Source: Phoenix dactylifera
Taxonomy: Eukaryota > Streptophyta > Magnoliopsida > Arecales > Arecaceae
Reading direction: 5' to 3'
DNA: 64,000 nucleotides
NCBI RefSeq assembly: GCF_009389715.1
Contig: NC_052397.1
Coordinates: 13,774,129-13,838,128 of the forward strand
Shown here: one piece after another, positions 57,201-64,000 of the stretch
Numbering within the stretch: the first letter of the stretch is position 1
How the letters are laid out: each line of letters opens with the position of its first letter
Position numbers and translations under genes: made by a program
The notes under the pieces: generated by a model
Told to the model about the DNA's origin: nothing
Databases searched by the model: none
The model's input: the letters and a program-made list of their open reading frames with translations, nothing else

Positions 57201-60200
57201 GTCTTTTTGGGTGAGATCCTAGGTTGTGACAAAAATGGTATCAGAGCGAACTCGACCCATAGCCTATGTGGACTAGGGGACACTGCAGTACGAGTTCATG
57301 GAAGCTGATCATGGTGCTTGTGATTAGATTTAAATGGATTTGAATCCTTAGCCTGACGAAAATGTCAGGGCTTAAACGGAGAGAATATATGAGGACCCGT
57401 GCGAGCATATGTTTAGTCTCATATCGGTTATTCGCTGAAGAGATCTTGAGTACTTATACATGACTAAGGAATGCAAAAAATACCTTCAGGCTTGGGTGGA
57501 GTCCTGAGTTGTGACAAAAATGGTATCAGAGCGAACTCGATCCATAGCATATATAGATTAGGAAACACTGCAACACGAGTTCATGGAGGCTGACCACGGG
57601 CCGATCGTGGTGCTTGTGATTAGATTTGAATGGATTTGAACTCTTAGCTCAATGAGGACGTCAGGGCTTGATCATGGTATGTGAGGATCCGTGCGGGCGT
57701 GTGTTTAGTCCCACATCGGTTATTTACCGAGGAGATCTTGGGTACTTATACAAGACTAAGGAACTCAAAAAAATACCTTCCAGCTAGCCTTTTTGGGTGA
57801 GGTCCTAGGTTATTACATGTTGATCATCTATTCCACAATTTTATGTTAGTTTGATCCCTCAATAATTTGTTTAATCTTCTATGTCACTTATGTTCTTTAA
57901 ATCACAACCACTATACTTCTCCAGTTATCATGCAGTTAACTATTGTATAATCTTTTTGAGAAAGTGATTAATCAAACCAATCCTTTTCTAACAATTTTTG
58001 CGCATATCATTTACTAATCTAGTTCATCCCAAAGCCTCATCCCCATCTTCTTTTCGAAAATGCTATTACATTTTACTGATAGTCCAATGATTTGTTGCAA
58101 CACCTGCAAATTATCTAAATCAAGAATCTCTCATGGAAATCCCCCTTTTCTCAATGTAGGTAATTACAAACCTTTTCATGACTTTACTATTGCAAGTCTC
58201 TTCTATGGCTACCATCTAGCTTAAGATACACAAAAGGATCTAACTTTTACTTCTATGGTAGTAGCTTCACTACATACTAGGGGTGGCAATTGGATCGGGT
58301 TGGTTGGATAATTGGATGTAGGTTAGGTCAAATATTTGTCAACTTGAATGAACTTGTTTATTAAACAGGTCAAAAATTCAAATCTGAACCTGACCTGCTT
58401 ATTGAACCGATAACCAGATCCGATCGCATAACTCATTTACTAAATAGGCTGAGTCAGATTAAATGGAATAAACAGGTTAAGTGAGTTTTTAACATATTAA
58501 ATAAATTTAAACAGGTTAAATAGGTTAAGCAGGTTAAGTTAAATAAGATAGAAATGAGCTAATCAGGTTTTAAATGGGTTAAATGGGTCAGGTCATGACT
58601 TGACCTAATTATCAAATGGGTCAAAACAGATTAAATGGGTCAAACATCTAAACTTGAACTTGTCCCATTTAATAAATGGGTCTAGACAGGTTGACCCATT
58701 TATGACCCAAGCCTATTTGTGTCAAACTTGAATCTGCTTAAAGCAGGTTGTTTGCGAGTCGGGTTGACGGGTCGAGTCATAAATTGCTACCCATACTACG
58801 TACACCAAAAGTGCTTTCAATCTTCTAGTACTCCAAGTCAATAGGCTTCTCACTCTGAAATATGGTAGATAATTAAGTGAACTACACAACTTAGCAAGTA
58901 CCCAAACATGGTGAACAACATAGTACAAACCAAAATAGAACAATAGAAATGATAAGGATACATGCTTATAACTCAAATAGTTAATATCTAGCTTATAGTA
59001 CATATCCATAAGTACACTTTGTAACGTAACATTATTTTGAAGCATCAAAATGCTTTTAAACAACTGGTATCATCAGAACCCGTGCCTTTCGTGCAAAACT
59101 ATGAAAAACACTCGTTGTAGTGTAACATCGAGATACACTTGAAACACTTGAAATACATTGTGGTACACTTAAAAATATATTAGAATTCACCAAAACTTTG
59201 TAACTCACGATCGTTTTAATTGGTTAGTGATCAACTATTACACTTGCTGATCAGGGGTTCATGGATCAATAGGCCCATTAGTTAAGGATTCACCGCATCA
59301 TGTCTCCACTGAGAACACGAAGGCTAACAACTTAGCCACTGCTGGCCAGTGTCACTGCATCATGCCTCTGTTGAGATCACGAAGACCAACAACTTTCCCT
59401 TTACTGGCCCGGGTCACCGTATGGTGTCTCAATTGAGAACATGAAGGCCAGCAACTTTCCTCCTGCTGGCTAGGGTCACTTATCACAATATTATTGACTA
59501 GAAGTTTTCATTTCAATTTGTAACAAATGAAAGTTTACACTTTCAGGCGATATAATGATTAACGAACTCCTTTGAATGACTACAGTCAAAAGAATCCCCT
59601 TTGATATATTAACATGAATTGAAATCATGAGGAGTTAATGCTGATAAATTTGGATCTCCGATAGTCGTTCAAGGCACACATTTTTTTCAAAATTCACTTT
59701 CCAAGACCAGAAACTTCTGAAAACTTTGATCATTTTCATATAAGAAGGATATATAACATATAGTAGTATTCTTGTAACCAAACACAATGTTGAACTAGAA
59801 TCAATAAGCAAAACAAGGATTGTAGACGATTTATAAACAGTGAAGAGTACAAAACATAATCTGGTCCATATAAGTTTCACAAATTAAGATTCACTGTTTA
59901 TGGACCAGATTCTGTAATTTATAAGATAATGATGCCTTACAAATTATTGTGAAACTTCATTTATGGCCATTTGATGCCTTACAATAAGATAATGAACGAT
60001 CAGAAAGGAATTATCTCTATCTACCTTTCCTGGCTACATCATCCAGGATTATGCATATATGCAGGGGCATTAGTGCGATAGCATAACTTAGCGACCTCTA
60101 TCTGTGAATTCTGAAACTGTAGTAGATTTTTTCTTCTGTACAAGCAAATAGCGTATAAGACTTCTATGGAACAAGTGCTTCTTCACTTTAATTTTGGAAT

Positions 60201-63200
60201 AATATTCACTGCAATGCCCATCATACAGTGGCATTCTTGTTGGAAGCTAGCTAAGATTTATGTTAAATTCATGATTTCCTCTCACAGAATGCTTCTATCT
60301 GCAAATCACTGCACTGCTTCTAGCTAGATATACCATTCTGAATCTTGCAACTAGTTTGCAGAAGTATTATATTGCTCATTACAAACTTTTAACTTATTTT
60401 TTTCTTTACTGTACATGTAGAGTTGTGAATTCTCTGAGACTTGAAAGACTTAACTTTTAATAAGTGCTGATATATGAAATTCTCATATTTGATTTCTGGA
60501 AAGGAATTGAATACATAAGTTATTTTTTAAAAAATTTGACTCTATGAAGTTACAAGTACTAATTGTCATCTAAAAGAGATCCAGACTTTAAATATACTTT
60601 AGCAACGTATTGTGATTAAATCTTCTTCTACCTTTTATGCTTGCTAGCATTTGAAATATAGTTTCTGATACTACTGTGCTACTCAGGTTAAGCATCAGAA
60701 GTCACGTGCAGAAGAATGCTGTTTGAAAATCATCATAGACCAGTTAAAGAGCTCTGATTTTCCTCCGCTTATAGATGTTTTATCTATGTCCAATTTATCT
60801 GAGATTGATGCAGTTGATGTATGGCAGAAGTCATCTTATATCTTGTTAGATGGAGAATATGTTCTGTCTTTGCTTCGTGCAGTCAACCAGAAGCTTCGGA
60901 TGATTGATCTCGTTGATTCGTCATCCTGGAAAGATGTTTTGCAGTATGTTTCACTATACTTCTTAAAATTTTCTTTGGTTTTAATCTTTCTGTTCAATTC
61001 TCAAACTATATTTAACTATGCCAATTCATTAACTCCATCCTTACCCGGTCTGCTAATTTGATTGCTGGAAAGAACTAAACTCCTTGTCTTTTTTCTATCC
61101 TTCTCCTAAGAATATTAGACATGAATTTAAACCTTCTATATCTTACTTTTTGATACAAATGATGGTTTTTTCTTGTAAAAGAATTGAGGACAAGGAAGTA
61201 ATCTGCCAAGCAAAAATTACCATGTTTAATTTAATGAGATGCATGTGACCTGGTCACCAAGGAAGCCTGAAGACAAATAAAGGTGCTGCCAGTGCCATGG
61301 CACAGGGAATTGAAGAGCTGGTTCGAACTGCAAGTTTTATTATAGATGCTATGTTGCAATTAGATTTGTTACCTCTGCTGTTTAAAAGTTGAGAGAATTT
61401 TAGCTTTAGCACATCATAATGCCCAACCTCCTTATAGTAGTTTCAGTGAACAAGGTTATATTGCGATGCGTTCAAGAAACACAAGATGGTGCAAAAGGTA
61501 TTCTTATATATGCTGAGGTGGAAAAACTAGTGATTGGAAATACAGTTATAAACATTGAGGAAGGAGTTCTGAAATGGTTACAATAAACTGATAATTAAAT
61601 AATATATATGACTTAGGGGTGTAAGAGATGAGGGAAAAAAGTATTACTCTTATTACTTTGTATTCTATTGCACTCATCTCTGGCTGCATACAGTTGATTA
61701 TGGGGCTTTTGTAATGCACCATAAAAAGGAAAATTTAAAGTTGCACCCTATGTTTGGCTATATAATTCAGATTTTCTTGCACGTAAGCTGAAGTGTCGTA
61801 CAAGAACACTGAAAGCTTGGACTAAAAAGAAGTGTTGCTGCAGAAAAGGTTGTCAGGTAAGCCAGCTGACTCTCTACAATGGATAGAGTACTGGAGGGAT
61901 GGAGTTCATCAGATCTTGCATTTTCATGGAGAAAGTTGTAATTTTAACCTGATTTAGCTAGGATGAACATGTTAGGTGGGCTGCTTGACCGATGTTTGAT
62001 GCACCTTGGTTGGTTAAGAAAAACTGTGCTTGCGTATGTCAGTGCATGCAGCTTCCCTAGCATGTTCATCTCCTACTGATTTCAACTGGTGCAGCAGCCA
62101 AGTGCATCCTTCTTGATCAAGCAATTGTCAGCTGTATGCTAGGTGCCTAGGAAGCTAGAATAAATGAACTAAATAAATCAAGGAATAATATCCTTGAGTT
62201 TGAATCATTTTCCCAAGGATTTCAAGTGCCATTGTTACGGGCATGCAATGTACTGATGATTAAGCAGCAAAGGATGCAAGCTGACCATGACACACCAATT
62301 TAAGAAGGTCATGCAAATAAAGAATTATCATCTTATCTGCCGAAAAAATGAGTTGCAAGATTTAAAAAATTCGGTCCGGCTCGGCCTACCTTGCTCTTGA
62401 GTGTTATGAAGATTTAAAAAATTCTTCTTTTGTTTGGCTTCTGTTTGCATGGCAGAGTCGAGTTTTGCTGGTTAAAATTATTCCATAAATCCTTCTATCA
62501 CAACTAGAAGAAATTGTCTAATTGTCTCAAATCGCCAAGCCAGGGATTGGTTCCTTTTGAGGATTTTTTTTGGATTGGTTGCTAATTTTGAAATTTTATT
62601 TATAGAGACGCTTATAGTGGTTTGGACTTTATACAAATTGTTAAGATAGTTTATGAGTTCTTAGTTCTTAGTCAAGTGCTGTTGGGAGAATTTGGTCTTT
62701 CAATATAACGAAATTGTCTTGATTGATCATGGCAAAAATAACCTGGGAAATGTTTGATGTTAGTGTGTTATAATTGTAGATATACTACTAATTCATGTAT
62801 CATATTAACAAACGATGTGATATTGTCATGGCCTACTATATGAAGCTATAATATGTTTAGTAACTTTTTCTTTAAATTGATGGTTTAATACTGAGATCTT
62901 ATTCGACAAGTGCGAGTATTGAAGATAATTCCGCCCACATTATCAAAGAAAATAAATAATTCTGGTTATGAAAGTGATTTTCGCCTTATAAATATTTCTT
63001 CTAAATTTCATAGTATTATTATTTTGCAGGCTACTTCTTATCTACTTATCGATGATTTTTCAGTATCACGCGTTTTTACTGTGATGTAGTCTAGTAGTCA
63101 CCATATTCCTTCGGATGAATTGGAACTAAAATGCAAATTTAGCAGAAATCACAGATTGTAGGCTTACTGTTCATTGCTAATACACTAAATTCATCATAAG

Positions 63201-64000
63201 AGAGCATCATGGTTTTGCTGATTTGATTTTGCAGTTGTTGAAATTGGACAGAATTTGATCTGATTTTTGTCATTAAATTATGCGTTTGTCAACTACTGGT
63301 CACAATTGCTGCCAAACTACTGATGCCAATAGATAATAGATCAGTATTCTATAGCTTCACTCAATATCTAACATGTGCTTAGGATTCTCATTACAGTTCT
63401 ACAACTTGCTCCTAGCTTCTTCTATGTTTTAAATTTATTGTATATATGTCTCTGAGTTCTTGTGGTATATTATCTAAACTTCCAGGATTATTTTGGTGAT
63501 ATGAAGAAATACCTTGTCTCTCATTCTTTTTCCCTTCCAAACTCAGTTGCATGTTTTTAATGCCAGATTTTTATCTTTTATTTTTTTATTATATATTTTT
63601 TCCATTACATGCTTTAGTTACTTTGATTTTTGTTCTGCTGGATACCATCAGAATTTGCTATTCTATTTCAGCTCTTCTTGATCACATATCAAGTTAAATG
63701 TAGTTCTGGTTGTGTTAAAATTTTTGTAATTCTGACATAATTATGGTCCTTATGTAATTCCTCTATTCCCAGTGATATTTACCAAAAAGGGATAACATGC
63801 CAGATTTTAAACTTGCGCTTCTCTCCTATTCAGAAGCTCAGCATGACCGGGAAATTCATGCAGCTGCACACTCTTAAACTGGACTTCAGTGTTCATCTGA
63901 CCAGTTTCCATGCAAGTTGCTTTAGTTGCATGCCAAAGCTAATGCGGCTCTCTATGTGTGACACAAGAGTTACCAATCTTTGGATGACAAGTGCTGCACT
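51924..64000 (+). CDS. Leucine-rich-repeat (RNI-like) protein, 5' part, cut by the window end
   Basis: Four exons join without breaking frame: 51924-51955 (ATG within GCCATGGCC), 53376-53442, 60687-60943 and 63773 to beyond 64000. All introns visible have GT/AG ends (1420, 7244 and 2829 bases). The protein begins MASDVSQLAARYLNACRKRE, then VLPNSSILSSFLK, then VKHQKSRAEECCLKIIIDQL. It continues with SDFPPLIDVLSMSNLSEIDA and VDVWQKSSYILLDGEYVLSL. Exon 4 shows leucine-rich repeats: MQLHTLKLDFSVHLTSFHAS, then CFSCMPKLMRLSMCDTRVTN. There is no signal peptide or membrane segment, so an intracellular protein is expected. I recognise the plant LRR style but cannot name the gene; the LRR array presumably continues. 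At least 194 codons are in the window. Intron 2 has absorbed a TRIM tandem and an hAT MITE. Confidence 0.88.
52512..52589. mobile_element. Very short Tourist-like MITE in LRR intron 1
   Basis: The ends GGGCCATTCTTTGGGG and (complement of right) GGGCGTTCTTGGGGG are inverted, and TAA flanks both sides, fitting the 3-bp TWA target duplication of PIF/Harbinger elements. At 78 bp it is short even for this class, possibly internally deleted. Confidence 0.5.
54226..54284. repeat. Poly(C)15-A-poly(C)33 followed by poly(A) in LRR intron 2
   Basis: A long C tract with one interruption, then G and nine A. It resembles the C/A block in the SWIB intron. Length may be unreliable in any assembly. Confidence 0.9.
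55940..56100 (+). mobile_element. Possible tRNA-derived SINE relic in LRR intron 2
   Basis: AGCTCAAGTGGTAGAG (55953-55968) resembles a tRNA A box, and about 40 bases later GGTTTGGTCTA (56006) is a weak B-box match. There is no cloverleaf and no clear tail. Confidence 0.3.
57236..57247 (+). other. TRIM primer-binding site, first unit
   Basis: TGGTATCAGAGC, four bases after the end of LTR 1. Confidence 0.85.
57521..57532 (+). other. TRIM primer-binding site, second unit
   Basis: TGGTATCAGAGC, four bases after the end of LTR 2. Confidence 0.85.
58278..58795. mobile_element. Non-autonomous hAT element, 518 bp, in LRR intron 2
   Basis: It begins TAGGGGTGGCAATT and ends AATTGCTACCCATA, inverted with two mismatches. 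The flanks CTACATAC (58270-58277) and CTACGTAC (58796-58803) match at 7 of 8 bases. The interior repeats degenerate AAATGGGTCA and AACAGGTTAA motifs in both orientations, a subterminal style like that of the other hAT elements here but with a distinct motif. No coding capacity. Confidence 0.88.
60944..63772 (+). other. LRR gene intron 3
   Basis: Donor GTATGT at 60944 and acceptor CCCAG ending at 63772. The intron is AT-rich and holds no recognisable element or nested gene. Reading on past the donor gives a short hydrophobic tail and a stop, as expected for intron sequence. Confidence 0.75.

Larger units (their letters stand above)
57163..57817 (+). mobile_element. Three-LTR tandem TRIM in LRR intron 2
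   Basis: Three LTRs of the same family as 48894-49332 alternate with two internal regions. LTR 1 is 57163-57231, internally deleted to 69 bp; LTR 2 is 57388-57516, 129 bp with a mutated TATG start; LTR 3 is 57680-57817, 138 bp. Primer-binding sites TGGTATCAGAGC lie at 57236-57247 and 57521-57532. The outer flanks TGTTG are identical (57158-57162 and 57818-57822), so the whole array counts as one insertion. The units are more diverged than in the single TRIM, so this copy is older. Confidence 0.93.

Noticed and set aside
60944..61061. Open reading on past LRR exon 3 as a real C-terminus
   Set aside because: The sequence becomes hydrophobic and AT-biased right after a GTATGT donor, and a matching in-frame exon begins at 63773.
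1..64000. Bacterial-type features: CRISPR arrays, operons, phage or defence islands
   Set aside because: No regularly spaced direct repeats with unique spacers and no prokaryotic gene clusters. Spliced plant genes show that this is eukaryotic nuclear DNA.

Overview
This is plant nuclear DNA, very probably from a commelinid monocot. I lean towards a palm-like genome, but that is an inference from gene style and repeats, not a match. The evidence is: genes with introns, GC-rich first exons inside AT-rich surroundings, plant-specific families (lysine-rich arabinogalactan protein, plastid-type SWIB protein, DUF620 protein), introns of 4-7 kb, and dense plant transposons (hAT, TRIM, LINE, MITE). 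There are no operons, ribosome-binding sites or CRISPR arrays.

Four host genes can be reconstructed with splice sites. (1) A lysine-rich classical arabinogalactan protein on the minus strand (3326-4904, two exons; the second encodes the GPI-anchor signal). (2) A 145-residue SWIB/MDM2-domain protein on the plus strand (10944-16038, two exons around a 4.66-kb intron). (3) A 487-residue DUF620 protein on the minus strand (23122-24939, three exons). (4) The 5' part of a leucine-rich-repeat protein on the plus strand (51924 to beyond the right edge, at least four exons). Nothing suggests that the four work together.

The rest is intergenic or intronic and dominated by mobile elements. The centrepiece is a complete hAT element (37863-41155) with a perfect 8-bp target-site duplication (TSD), short terminal inverted repeats (TIRs), GC-rich palindromic subterminal arrays and a BED-finger transposase gene interrupted by one frameshift. 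A 658-bp relative at 9076-9733 keeps the ends and the TATA promoter but has lost the transposase gene. Two further hAT-type non-autonomous elements with different subterminal motifs lie at 49522-50526 (perfect TSD) and 58278-58795. A TRIM retroelement at 48894-49332 has perfect TSDs, and a three-LTR tandem copy of the same family (57163-57817) sits in intron 2 of the LRR gene. Five decayed LINE-type RNase H remnants, a foldback MITE in the SWIB intron, a foldback array of roughly 100-bp units (46721-47346) and many microsatellites complete the picture.

Region by region: 1-491 LINE tail; 492-3325 empty; 3326-5340 AGP gene and upstream region; 5341-9075 AT-rich with one exon-like scrap and a MITE; 9076-9733 hAT derivative; 10944-16192 SWIB gene; 16193-23121 no convincing gene; 23122-26300 DUF620 gene and GC-rich upstream region; 26383-37862 repeats; 37863-41155 hAT; 41164-48893 LINE remnants and the foldback array; 48894-50526 TRIM and hAT derivative; 51924-64000 LRR gene, whose introns hold a TRIM tandem and an hAT MITE.
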